A stretch of 43,293 bases of DNA, taken from positions 1-43,293 of the IMG/VR virus record IMGVR_UViG_3300025141_000209, one strand, 5' to 3'. Below are positions 1-6,449 of this stretch, piece by piece. The notes under the pieces were generated by a model. It did not search any database. It saw nothing but the letters and a program-made list of their open reading frames with translations, and was not told where the DNA came from. Origin of the DNA: a virus. How positions within the stretch are numbered: the stretch's first letter is position 1; each line of letters starts with the position of its first letter. Position numbers and translations under genes: made by a program.

Positions 1-12
1 GGAAGTCGTTTG

Positions 13-34
13 ACGGGGGGTCCCCGTTTTCACA
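13..34 (-). repeat. 22-bp boundary repeat, copy 1
   Basis: Reads TGTGAAAA-CGGGGA-CCCCCCGT on the minus strand, a perfect match to both conserved 8-base boxes. It lies just beyond the stop codon of the small minus-strand gene that ends at position 48. The gene to its left is outside the window, so its relation to a gene start cannot be judged here. Confidence 0.9.
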
Positions 35-47
35 AAAAAATCGACTG

Positions 48-242
48 CTAATGTGTTACGGCGTCCTTGGCTCGCACGAGTGTTCCTAATAGACACCAGT
101 CGAGCGGAACCTTCCGTATGATCCCAGAGAAATCGATAACGTCAACCAAAGGCTTCTCACTCTCAAACCAGAAAACCTCTCCAAAGTAGGGGGCTTCGTT
201 GCCTGTGGGGTCGGCAACCAACACGCTTTGACCGATATGCAT
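48..242 (-). CDS. small hypothetical phage protein
   Basis: A 64-residue protein that I do not recognise. It has alternating hydrophobic and charged segments (GQSVLVADP, APYFGEVFWFES, PLVDVIDFSGI) that suggest a small beta barrel such as an SH3-like fold; this is an inference from pattern only. It starts with ATG at 242 and has a GGAG ribosome-binding site six bases upstream on the minus strand. It is the only minus-strand gene in the left arm and faces away from the replication operon, sharing a short control region (243-308) with it. In phages such a gene is often an early or regulatory gene, but nothing in the protein shows a DNA-binding motif. Confidence 0.6.
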   Translation of the reverse strand: MHIGQSVLVADPTGNEAPYFGEVFWFESEKPLVDVIDFSGIIRKVPLDWCLLGTLVRAKDAVTH

Positions 243-260
243 TTTTCACTCCGTGAATAC

Positions 261-289
261 TTGACAGTACGAATTGGTGAATCTAGTAT
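261..289 (+). promoter_or_regulatory. sigma70-type promoter of the replication operon
   Basis: A perfect -35 box TTGACA (261-266) is followed by a 17-base spacer and a -10 box TAGTAT (284-289, four of six consensus bases). Transcription would start near 296, almost at the GGAGG ribosome-binding site (297-301), giving a very short leader. The promoter sits in the divergent interval between the minus-strand gene at 48-242 and the replication genes. Confidence 0.75.
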
Positions 290-308
290 GCACCCTGGAG
301 GTTATCAA

Positions 309-614
309 ATGCAAGAAAGGGTTCTTTCTGTTCGCATTCGTGTGCTTGCGCTTGCCGGCGGCTGCTTGGAGGGTTGCTTTCTAAGTGAGGCTATCGATCG
401 TCAACGTGCGGTCGGTGTTGGTGAGTGGTGGGCTTGTACAATTGACGATTGGGCTGAGACGCTCGTTGTCGGTCGTCGGGTCGTCGAGCGATGCAGGCGA
501 AAGCTACGAACAGACGGTTTTTTAGAGGAGCGGAGACAGGGGCTGCCTGCGAAGCTGTTTTATCGGGTTGATTTGGCAGAGGTTGAGCGACGATTGGAGG
601 CTGATTTTGGCTAA
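309..614 (+). CDS. winged-helix replication-associated protein
   Basis: A 101-residue protein with the pattern of a phage replication winged helix. The segment IDDWAETLVVGRRVVERCRRKL followed by DGFLEERR and KLFYRVD matches helix, recognition helix and beta-wing, as in the N-terminal domains of replisome organisers. The frame is open from 228, but the promoter at 261-289 and the GGAGG site at 297-301 place the start at ATG 309. The gene overlaps the next one by eight bases, so translation is probably coupled. It could be a separate DNA-binding partner of the organiser encoded at 607, or a transcriptional regulator. The function is inferred from fold pattern and position. Confidence 0.7.
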   Translation: MQERVLSVRIRVLALAGGCLEGCFLSEAIDRQRAVGVGEWWACTIDDWAETLVVGRRVVERCRRKLRTDGFLEERRQGLPAKLFYRVDLAEVERRLEADFG

Positions 615-1569
615 ACGTCGATGGTCGCCCGTGCCAATCAGGCTGGCGAATGAGGAGCGGTTCCTAGAGTTGCCTGTCGAGGCGTCCGATCTGCTTTTGC
701 GTCTCTATTCTTGGGGGTGTGACAGTCACGGGCGGTTCCCAGCGGACAAAAGGGCCTTAAAACGAACGACTGGAATTGATCACAGCGTGGATCAGGCCTT
801 AGCGGAGATCCAGCGTAGAAATTTTGTCGAGTTGTACGAAATTGAAGGACGCAAGTTCGGACAAATTGTAGAATACGACTTGGATATACCGGCCAACCTT
901 ATCGCCAAACGAGGACAGCCTGAGTATCCAAAACGGCCAAACATGGACGAGACGCACGTCGTTTCTCCTGTTGGGGGAGAGTTAGGGGAGACTAAGGGGT
1001 CCCTAAGTCAGCCCCTAAACCTAAACATAAACGAAAACGTAAACAATATAAGAGAGAGCGCGGGCGCGAGCGCGTGTGAAAATGAAGTCCCCCCGAAGGC
1101 TCCTTTCACCTATCACCGCAGAATCAAGCCCACGATCGAGATGGTCAGGGAGGATTGCCGCGAATTTGCGTTGCAGTGGCTCCAAGAGCTAGACGAACAA
1201 CGGAAAACCGATCGGAGAGGAAAGGGCGTTAAAAACGCAGGCGTGCTAGGCAGTTTTGACACGATCGAGTCGCTGGGTACTCAGTACGCCGATCAGCTTG
1301 CGAAAATGGCGGATCGTGATCCGATGGCCTTTCGTCGAGGTGTTGAGAGCATGATCGACGGTGGGAAAGGCTGGATCATGAACCCGATCAAGTACCTTTC
1401 CGGCGCTTGCATGATCGCATCTGAGGGGAAGGGCAAGAAATCGAAGAAACGAGGTAAACGAGAGCGGAGAATCGGTCCACAGGGCGAAAATGTGACCGTT
1501 GAAAAGGTCGAGGTCGAGCAATACGACGATGAAGCGTTGGAATTTTTGGGAATTAGGGGGGACAAATGA
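607..1569 (+). CDS. replisome organiser / replication initiator with internal origin
   Basis: A 320-residue protein. The start is TTG 607, with GGAGG at 596-600 and a six-base spacer; an in-frame ATG at 568 would lie deep inside the previous gene. Residues 1-100 look like a winged-helix DNA-binding domain (ANEERFLELPVEASDLLLRL, then SVDQALAEIQRRNFVELYEI). An Asn-rich linker around residues 130-160 follows, then a helical C-terminal domain ending in a basic stretch. This two-domain build with a linker is typical of lambda O-like or DnaD-like phage initiators that recruit a helicase loader. The next gene is such a loader and overlaps by four bases. The linker DNA contains iteron-like hexamers and a copy of the 22-bp repeat. 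Confidence 0.75.
   Translation: MAKRRWSPVPIRLANEERFLELPVEASDLLLRLYSWGCDSHGRFPADKRALKRTTGIDHSVDQALAEIQRRNFVELYEIEGRKFGQIVEYDLDIPANLIAKRGQPEYPKRPNMDETHVVSPVGGELGETKGSLSQPLNLNINENVNNIRESAGASACENEVPPKAPFTYHRRIKPTIEMVREDCREFALQWLQELDEQRKTDRRGKGVKNAGVLGSFDTIESLGTQYADQLAKMADRDPMAFRRGVESMIDGGKGWIMNPIKYLSGACMIASEGKGKKSKKRGKRERRIGPQGENVTVEKVEVEQYDDEALEFLGIRGDK
982..1050 (+). other. candidate phage replication origin (iterons inside the initiator gene)
   Basis: Five consecutive hexamers CTAAAC, CTAAAC, ATAAAC, GAAAAC and GTAAAC fill 1015-1044 and run into AT-rich AATATA. Just upstream are TTAGGGG (982-988), CTAAGGGG (992-999), CCCTAAG (1001-1007) and CCCCTAAA (1012-1019), which form inverted CCCTAA-type motifs. 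They encode an unusual alternating X-Asn peptide in the interdomain linker. Lambda and many related phages keep their origin iterons in the same place, inside the initiator gene. A GC-rich block (1059-1074) and a 22-bp repeat copy follow. Confidence 0.6.
1075..1096 (+). repeat. 22-bp boundary repeat, copy 2 (inside replication gene)
   Basis: Reads TGTGAAAA-TGAAGT-CCCCCCGA: 15 of the 16 conserved positions match, with the last base A instead of T. It is the only copy wholly inside a coding sequence. It lies 30 bases downstream of the iteron hexamers, in the linker of the replisome organiser, where protein sequence constraint is low. Confidence 0.8.
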
Positions 1570-2471
1570 CTGAAATTAAAGGGCTTTTAAGGCTTCCAAA
1601 GCACATTTCTGAGCGGATGAACCCGAAAACACGGTTCAAATCGCTTTATGGGATCGATTTTGATGCAGGGCCATGGTTTTGTCCTTCGTGTGATCGCGAA
1701 TGGACCGAGAGCGACAGCGGAACGAGCATTTGCGAGTGCGGGAGGCCGCTTCAAACGACGTGCTGCAAATCGGGTTGTTCGAACATCGTAGAGCCTGTTT
1801 TCTACAAAAACGCCTGGTTCGAGCCCCAGCCCTATTGCGGGCCGTGCATTAATCAGAAAGCGAAGGAGCGACGGGGTGAAATTCTCGAACAATTGCCGAA
1901 AAGGTTGCTCGATCAAGCGGCGGGTGATTATTGGAGGGAGGATCACAGACACCGACTAGATCACACGCTCGCAAAATGGATTAAAAGTGATTGCGGCAGA
2001 GGCCAAAACGGGCATTCGACGGTTTACGTTTGGGGATCGGTTGGTGTCGGAAAAACGGTTAGCGTAACGCGGGCGGTTCATCATTTGGTCATGAGCGGTA
2101 AGGTGAGATCGCTTTTTTATTGTCGAGAGGCCGATCTGGTCATGGCGGCAAAGCAGCTTTACGGCGACGAAGGGCCAGCAAATCAGAGGATGATCAATCG
2201 TGCGAAGCGGGCCGAATTGCTATTCGTTGACGAAATGTTCGCATCGCCGGAATCGTACACGGATCACGTTGCACATGTTCTCGGTGACGTGTTCGCTTCT
2301 CGATTTGAACACGGGAGGCCATCCATTTTTACGTCGAACGAGGCTCCTTTATGGGGGGCAGTGTTCGATCAACGTGTTCGAAGTAGATTCGAGCTTGTTT
2401 CGATTGTCGATCAGGTCGTAGCGCCCGATATGAGGTCAACGCACGCTCAAAAAATCAGAAATCAGCAATAA
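1566..2471 (+). CDS. DnaC-type helicase loader ATPase with N-terminal zinc fingers
   Basis: A 301-residue AAA+ ATPase. Walker A is GSVGVGKT (residues 157-164), Walker B is LLFVDE (218-223), the sensor-1 region is SIFTSN (253-258), and Arg residues in QRVRSRFE (269-276) match the box VII arginines of DnaC/IstB-type proteins. The N-terminal 95 residues carry CxxC-type pairs (CPSC, CECG, CCKSGC, CGPC), probably two zinc sites. Such proteins load the replicative helicase at the origin, acting with the organiser encoded just upstream; the genes overlap by four bases. No replicative helicase gene is seen in the window, so the host DnaB is the likely client, or the helicase lies outside. Confidence 0.88.
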   Translation: MTEIKGLLRLPKHISERMNPKTRFKSLYGIDFDAGPWFCPSCDREWTESDSGTSICECGRPLQTTCCKSGCSNIVEPVFYKNAWFEPQPYCGPCINQKAKERRGEILEQLPKRLLDQAAGDYWREDHRHRLDHTLAKWIKSDCGRGQNGHSTVYVWGSVGVGKTVSVTRAVHHLVMSGKVRSLFYCREADLVMAAKQLYGDEGPANQRMINRAKRAELLFVDEMFASPESYTDHVAHVLGDVFASRFEHGRPSIFTSNEAPLWGAVFDQRVRSRFELVSIVDQVVAPDMRSTHAQKIRNQQ

Positions 2472-2484
2472 AAAGGGGGCAGCC

Positions 2485-3030
2485 TTGGATCAGTTTGTTT
2501 TAGACTTCACACCAATTGAAAAACGAACAAGGGATTTTGAATTGGTCGAATATGATGAAAAAACGCCATCGGAGATAGGGCCTTACACGGTCGTAAGTAT
2601 AGCGCGCCGGTATGTTGAAAAAAATGCCGCCGAGGGGGTGAATTGCCCTTGTTGCGGTCGATTGGTGAAGGAATACCGGCGAAAATTGAACGCGGGCATG
2701 GCTGCAACGCTTGTCTGGCTCGTTGGTGAGTGGCAAAGGACAAATCAGCAATTTGTGGATGTTCAGAGGCAAGCGCCAGCGCGGATCCTGCGTAGTCGGG
2801 AAATCGGGAAATTGAGACACTTTCGACTCGTTCAGCAAAAACAGGGCGCTTCGGCACTTTGGGCACCAACTCAGACGGGTGTTGATTTTGTAAATCGAAA
2901 AAACAGGCTTCTCAGTCACGTCGTTTTGAGAGATAACGTTTTTCAGCAATATGACGGCGACTTGATCACGATTGACGAGGCGCTAGGTGACAAATTCGAC
3001 TTGATCGAGCTTATGGAGGGGAGGATCTAG
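2485..3030 (+). CDS. hypothetical zinc-motif protein
   Basis: A 181-residue protein of unknown function. It starts at TTG 2485 behind a G-rich AGGGGG stretch. A single NCPCCGRL motif near residue 53 suggests half of a zinc site. The middle part (MAATLVWLVGEWQRTN, then LRSREIGKLRHFRLVQQK and ALWAPTQTGVDFV) has the spacing of a winged-helix fold, so a DNA-binding role is possible. It sits 13 bases after the helicase loader and two bases before the next gene, so it is co-transcribed with the replication genes. I would call it an accessory replication or regulatory protein with low certainty. Confidence 0.6.
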   Translation: MDQFVLDFTPIEKRTRDFELVEYDEKTPSEIGPYTVVSIARRYVEKNAAEGVNCPCCGRLVKEYRRKLNAGMAATLVWLVGEWQRTNQQFVDVQRQAPARILRSREIGKLRHFRLVQQKQGASALWAPTQTGVDFVNRKNRLLSHVVLRDNVFQQYDGDLITIDEALGDKFDLIELMEGRI

Positions 3031-3032
3031 CA

Positions 3033-3587
3033 ATGAAAAGCGCTAAAAAAGCAGCATCCGCTAAACCGGCGGGAACGAAACGAAAAAAAGCGACTCGCCC
3101 CAAAAAGGCAAAATCCGCTGGGAAAATTGGGTTTAGCCCCGATGCCCTTGATGGCGTACAGGGTGACACGGCGGAAATCCAGATCGCAGAGTTAATGGAG
3201 GACATTCAGAGAATTTTTCTCGAAGCGGTCCAAATTAACGAAAAAGCGCCGGATGCAATGGTCGAAATCGGAACGAAGGACATTTTGAGGCTTGCAGGTG
3301 TCACTCTGGCGCTAGCTCACCAAATGCACGAGTATGGACAGCAGGACCAATCTCGGATTCTCGAAGGTGCATGGTCGATCGTTGCCTCGCTCGTTCAAAA
3401 GCAAGGCGGGGAAATCACGGTAACCGCTGACGATTTAGAGGCCGTTTCAAACTTTCAGCTAAAACGAGACGTGAACGAGGAAAATTCTGCTTTGTTGCTT
3501 TCTATCGTTGAAATAGAGGAAACAGTCGAAGCGGAAACCGCAGAACCCGAGTCTGACGAGAAAATCGAGGAGAATCAGGATGTCTGA
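3033..3587 (+). CDS. hypothetical protein with histone-like basic N-terminus
   Basis: A 184-residue protein. Residues 1-33 are Lys/Ala/Pro-rich (KSAKKAASAKPAGTKRKKAT), like histone H1-type or nucleoid tails. A helical middle part follows, and the tail is strongly acidic (EIEETVEAETAEPESDEKIE). GGGAGG upstream of ATG 3033 is a good ribosome-binding site. The protein may bind DNA through the basic tail, but no catalytic motif is seen. It overlaps the next gene by eight bases and belongs to the same operon as the loader and RusA. Confidence 0.6.
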   Translation: MKSAKKAASAKPAGTKRKKATRPKKAKSAGKIGFSPDALDGVQGDTAEIQIAELMEDIQRIFLEAVQINEKAPDAMVEIGTKDILRLAGVTLALAHQMHEYGQQDQSRILEGAWSIVASLVQKQGGEITVTADDLEAVSNFQLKRDVNEENSALLLSIVEIEETVEAETAEPESDEKIEENQDV

Positions 3588-3930
3588 TCAAAACATGGAC
3601 GTGACAACCGAACATTTAGCCCTAGCAAACATTTGTATCAACCTGGCTTGTGCTGTTTCGAACTGGCCAGAGGAAATCGAAGGACAAATGAGAGATTTGC
3701 AGCGGCGATTCTCCTTGATCCAGGCGACAATGATGGAGCGGCACCGGGTTCTCATTGAGAAACAGGAACAAGAAAGGGCAGCAGCGGCAGCGGCAGCAGT
3801 TGAACCAAAGCCAGAGCCGTCCGATTTTGATTTGGATTCTGCGATTAAGGAAGCGGAAAACGAGATCAATCAGTTGTCTAAATCGTTTGGATCACGAGGT
3901 AGAAACGAGGGTGTATACTCAAACGAGTGA
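3580..3930 (+). CDS. small coiled-coil hypothetical protein
   Basis: A 116-residue protein without a recognisable domain. Residues 28-70 are predicted helical with heptad-like hydrophobics (EEIEGQMRDLQRRFSLIQAT), followed by a run of seven alanines and an acidic Pro/Glu segment. It overlaps the previous gene by eight bases, which indicates translational coupling. The gene ends six bases before a copy of the 22-bp repeat that precedes rusA. Confidence 0.55.
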   Translation: MSDQNMDVTTEHLALANICINLACAVSNWPEEIEGQMRDLQRRFSLIQATMMERHRVLIEKQEQERAAAAAAAVEPKPEPSDFDLDSAIKEAENEINQLSKSFGSRGRNEGVYSNE

Positions 3931-3935
3931 AATTC

Positions 3936-3957
3936 TGTGAAAAGGACTCCCCCCCGT
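3936..3957 (+). repeat. 22-bp boundary repeat, copy 3
   Basis: Reads TGTGAAAA-GGACTC-CCCCCCGT, a perfect match to both boxes. Its last two bases are the first two bases of the GTG start codon of the RusA gene (3956). The variable spacer supplies an AAGGA ribosome-binding site nine bases before that start. Confidence 0.9.
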
Positions 3958-4432
3958 GGATATTTTGTTTTCAGTTCCAGTCGAGCCCAAAGGAAAACCC
4001 CGAGCGATGCCCGTGCGTATGGGGAAATCCGTTCGAATGGTCAAAACGAAGGACGCTCGAAAATGGGCCGAGACTCTCGCTCAATATGCCGCCTTATACC
4101 TTCCAAACGAGATGATCGACGAGCCCGTGAGGGTTGATATTGTGGCGATCCACAAGCGCCCGGCCTACATGACTCGAAAGGACCGAGCAGGCGAATGGAA
4201 ATTCCCCGTGGGCGTTGTACCGTGTAAAAAAAAGCCGGATATCGATAATATCGTCAAGCACGTCTACGACGCGCTAAGGCGGTTTTGGACTGACGATTGC
4301 TTAGTTGTTGATGGTCGATCGGCAAAATTTTATGCTGAGTTAGACGGGGAACCCCGTATAGTTATCAGGATTCAATCGTTAAAGGACCTCCAGAGCGATC
4401 CGTGGGTTCAAGGCATGGTAAACCACCAATGA
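3956..4432 (+). CDS. rusA: RusA-like Holliday-junction resolvase
   Basis: A 158-residue endodeoxyribonuclease of the RusA family. It has the N-terminal VPVEPKGKPRAMP strand-loop, the KTKDARKW helix, and the catalytic acidic motif KPDIDNIVKHVYDAL with D95 and D97, followed by WTDDCLV (D113/D114). RusA dimers cut four-way DNA junctions symmetrically; in phages this resolves recombination or branched replication products before packaging. GTG 3956 is the start because the conserved N-terminal strand begins right there; it overlaps the 22-bp repeat. The stop codon overlaps the ATG of the terminase-small-subunit-like gene (ATGA), tying branch resolution to packaging. Confidence 0.92.
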   Translation: MDILFSVPVEPKGKPRAMPVRMGKSVRMVKTKDARKWAETLAQYAALYLPNEMIDEPVRVDIVAIHKRPAYMTRKDRAGEWKFPVGVVPCKKKPDIDNIVKHVYDALRRFWTDDCLVVDGRSAKFYAELDGEPRIVIRIQSLKDLQSDPWVQGMVNHQ

Positions 4433-5106
4433 CGACCAAAAAAGCCTCAAAACAGCCAAAAAAGGGCGAAAAACAGCCTGAAAAAAACAAAGGCGGACGG
4501 CCCACAAAGCTCAAGCCATCGGTACAACGAAAAATCGTTGAAGCAGTGCGTAGGGGAACCCCTTTATCGAGTGCCGCAGCCGCAGCGGGGATATCGTCGT
4601 CATGCGTTAAAAAGTGGATGAAATGGGGGCGTGAGGGCAAAGGGGGGTATGTAGCCTTCGAGGCCGCTGTTACGCGGGCGCGTGAGGCTGCCATCGATGT
4701 CTACGTGCGGAGCGTGTGGGAGGCGTCTGAGAATGACCATCGGGCGGCGGCTTGGATGCTGGCCAGGCTCGACCCACAGAATTTTGGCGACCCAGGGAAG
4801 CGGCAGGACCCAGATCGGGAGGGCAGAATCTACGAGGCCCAGGTGAAAAAACTAGAGGCCGAGGCTCAATTAGTGGCGGCAAAAGCAATGGCAGCCGAAC
4901 AAATGGCCAAGCGCCTTGAGAGCGGAGACGGCGCGCTAGAAAACGTGGTCGCCTTACTCGATGAAAACGACGCCCGCGAAGTGATTAGTGCCGCAATGCG
5001 AGCGGTAAAGCGGACTGACGTTAAGCCGAATAGCTGCGAGGCTGACGACTGCAACACCGACGAGAAGTGTGACAAGGGCGTTGATTGTGAAAAGGGCGGC
5101 AAATAG
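4429..5106 (+). CDS. terminase small subunit-like protein
   Basis: A 225-residue protein with a Lys-rich N-terminus, then a helix-turn-helix (GGRPTKLKPSVQRKIVEAV, TPLSSAAAAAGISSSCVKKW) near residues 22-65. A conserved helical segment (AVTRAREAAIDVYVRSVWEA, then AAAWMLARLDPQNFG) follows, typical of small terminase or HTH packaging proteins, and then a long coiled coil and a Cys/acidic tail (CEADDCNTDEKC). It would bind the packaging site and regulate TerL. The start at ATG 4429 gives an ATGA overlap with rusA; an in-frame GTG at 4402 is an alternative. Unusually, the large subunit is 3.6 kb away, beyond two fibre genes. A phage HTH regulator is a weaker alternative. Confidence 0.72.
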   Translation: MTTKKASKQPKKGEKQPEKNKGGRPTKLKPSVQRKIVEAVRRGTPLSSAAAAAGISSSCVKKWMKWGREGKGGYVAFEAAVTRAREAAIDVYVRSVWEASENDHRAAAWMLARLDPQNFGDPGKRQDPDREGRIYEAQVKKLEAEAQLVAAKAMAAEQMAKRLESGDGALENVVALLDENDAREVISAAMRAVKRTDVKPNSCEADDCNTDEKCDKGVDCEKGGK

Positions 5107-5117
5107 GCCCGGCCCCT

Positions 5118-5139
5118 TGTGAAAAATGGCTCCCTCCGT
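5118..5139 (+). repeat. 22-bp boundary repeat, copy 4
   Basis: Reads TGTGAAAA-ATGGCT-CCCTCCGT: 15 of the 16 conserved positions match (one C to T in the second box). It begins 11 bases after the stop of the terminase-small-like gene and faces copy 5 in the opposite orientation across a 108-base control region. Confidence 0.78.
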
Positions 5140-5156
5140 TCTGGAAAGTTGCAAGC

Positions 5157-5200
5157 AACCGACCGATCGGGCAATTCTGGAGCCGTGAAACCGACCGATC
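5157..5200. repeat. pair of 12-bp direct repeats
   Basis: AACCGACCGATC occurs exactly at 5157-5168 and again at 5189-5200, 32 bp apart start to start, about three helical turns. They lie between two oppositely oriented copies of the 22-bp repeat, upstream of the fibre gene at 5293. This geometry suits a regulator that binds twice on one DNA face, but the binding protein is unknown. Confidence 0.6.
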
Positions 5201-5206
5201 AGGCCC

Positions 5207-5236
5207 TTACACGCGGGCGCGTTACTATTTTATAAG
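5207..5236 (+). promoter_or_regulatory. possible promoter upstream of the first fibre gene
   Basis: An AT-rich island with TATAAG (5231-5236, five of six -10 bases) lies between two GGGCGCG direct repeats (5215-5221 and 5235-5241). The -35 region, TTACAC with an 18-base spacer, is poor, so activity may need an activator. The predicted start near 5243 would place repeat copy 5 directly downstream of the start site. Confidence 0.3.
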
Positions 5237-5247
5237 GGCGCGCTGAG

Positions 5248-5269
5248 ACGGGGGGTCCGCGTTTTCACA
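5248..5269 (-). repeat. 22-bp boundary repeat, copy 5
   Basis: On the minus strand it reads TGTGAAAA-CGCGGA-CCCCCCGT, a perfect match. It lies 23 bases before the ATG of the fibre gene at 5293 and is inverted relative to transcription. Confidence 0.92.
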
Positions 5270-5292
5270 GAAATTTCAACGGGTGATGACTC

Positions 5293-6348
5293 ATGGCAAA
5301 CGGCGGCGCGGCTCAGGTATTCGACTTCCCTCCAACATCTGGCCAACGGTTGCGGGATGTCACCGCTTCGAGTTGGGGTGATCTGGTTGTTGCGGTCAAC
5401 ATGGCAATTGCCGAGAGTGGAGCGCGGCGGGCGGTGGTGAGGTTGCCTGACTCCGACATGGTCATAACAAGGGCGCAGTTTATCGCTCAGACGACAATTC
5501 TAGGCCAAACAGGCTATGAATACTTGATCGCGGGAACCTTGACGAACGTCGTTGCACTTCGGGGGAACTTCACGGTTCACACTGCAATGACAGAGCCGCC
5601 GATCGTCGTTGACGGCGTGTTGAATGGGGGCGTTTTCACGTTCATGGGTGGAACCTTCAAAAGCAACGCAACCTCTCCGATGATCGAAGTGAAGGCGACA
5701 ACGAACGACGTTGTGATTGACGTTCAAGGCGGATCTACACTCTCAAGCGGTGCGGGCAAGGTCCTGAAAGTCACAACTGCCGACACGGTCAAAATCAACG
5801 GGTATGCCGGGGCGGATATCAAAGCGAATTCGATTGAGTCTGCATCCGGTCAAACCGTGTCGTTCGAGCAACTCGATTCGAGCGCGGATTTTGGAACGCA
5901 GGCGAACATGAACGGATCGCTTGAGGCGGGAACGTTTGACGTGACGGCGGACGTGATCGGGTTCACTCCCACGACGGCGGGAAATTGGAGCGGTTCGATC
6001 CCAACAATTCAGGCGGCGCTTGACCAACTCGCTTCAGGCGCAGCCGGGCCGGGTGCATCCGCTATCAGATCGATCACGTCGTCTGACAGCCCGTTTACGG
6101 CAGATTCGAACGACACGATGATCCTGGTTGACTCATCAGGCGGCGCGGTTACCGTTGTTTTGCCTGCAAAAGCGGCGGATCGTCGGATCACGGTGAAGGA
6201 TTCCAACGGTTCCGCGTCAACAAATCAAATCACTGTGCAGCCCGGTGGCGGCGGTGAATTAATAGACGGCGTGTCGAATTTCGTGATCGATATAGGCCGT
6301 GCAGCAATCTCATTCGTATGTGATGGATCAAACTGGCATGCATTCTAG
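5293..6348 (+). CDS. fibre- or decoration-like virion protein
   Basis: A 351-residue Ser/Thr/Gly-rich beta protein, probably a virion surface protein. The middle part (residues 75-190) has repeating short beta segments (VVALRGNFTVHT, PPIVVDGVLNGGVFTFMG, VVIDVQGGSTL) that suggest a beta-helix. The last 85 residues form a domain also found at the C-terminus of the next gene product: ILVDSSGGAVTVVLPA, RRITVKDSNGSA, QITVQPGGGGELIDG, FVCDGSNWHAF. Such domains often end phage fibres or spikes. No strong ribosome-binding site precedes ATG 5293. The gene is bounded on both sides by 22-bp repeats in the same orientation, so it may be an exchangeable cassette. Confidence 0.7.
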   Translation: MANGGAAQVFDFPPTSGQRLRDVTASSWGDLVVAVNMAIAESGARRAVVRLPDSDMVITRAQFIAQTTILGQTGYEYLIAGTLTNVVALRGNFTVHTAMTEPPIVVDGVLNGGVFTFMGGTFKSNATSPMIEVKATTNDVVIDVQGGSTLSSGAGKVLKVTTADTVKINGYAGADIKANSIESASGQTVSFEQLDSSADFGTQANMNGSLEAGTFDVTADVIGFTPTTAGNWSGSIPTIQAALDQLASGAAGPGASAIRSITSSDSPFTADSNDTMILVDSSGGAVTVVLPAKAADRRITVKDSNGSASTNQITVQPGGGGELIDGVSNFVIDIGRAAISFVCDGSNWHAF

Positions 6349-6382
6349 GACATAAAACCGACACGGGGAACGTCGGAGGGAA

Positions 6383-6404
6383 ACGGGGGGTAGGCACTTT
6401 CACA
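6383..6404 (-). repeat. 22-bp boundary repeat, copy 6
   Basis: On the minus strand it reads TGTGAAAG-TGCCTA-CCCCCCGT: 15 of 16 conserved positions, with the last A of the first box replaced by G. It sits in the 101-base gap between the two fibre-like genes, 45 bases before the start of the second. Confidence 0.85.
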
Positions 6405-6449
6405 ATTTTCTCTCTATTAGAAACCCGTGCGCGGGAAAGGAGCCCTTGA

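Noticed and set aside
5264-5292. TTCACA of inverted element copies as a -35 box
   Set aside because: No -10 box follows at 16-18 bases in any of the three inverted copies upstream of plus-strand genes.
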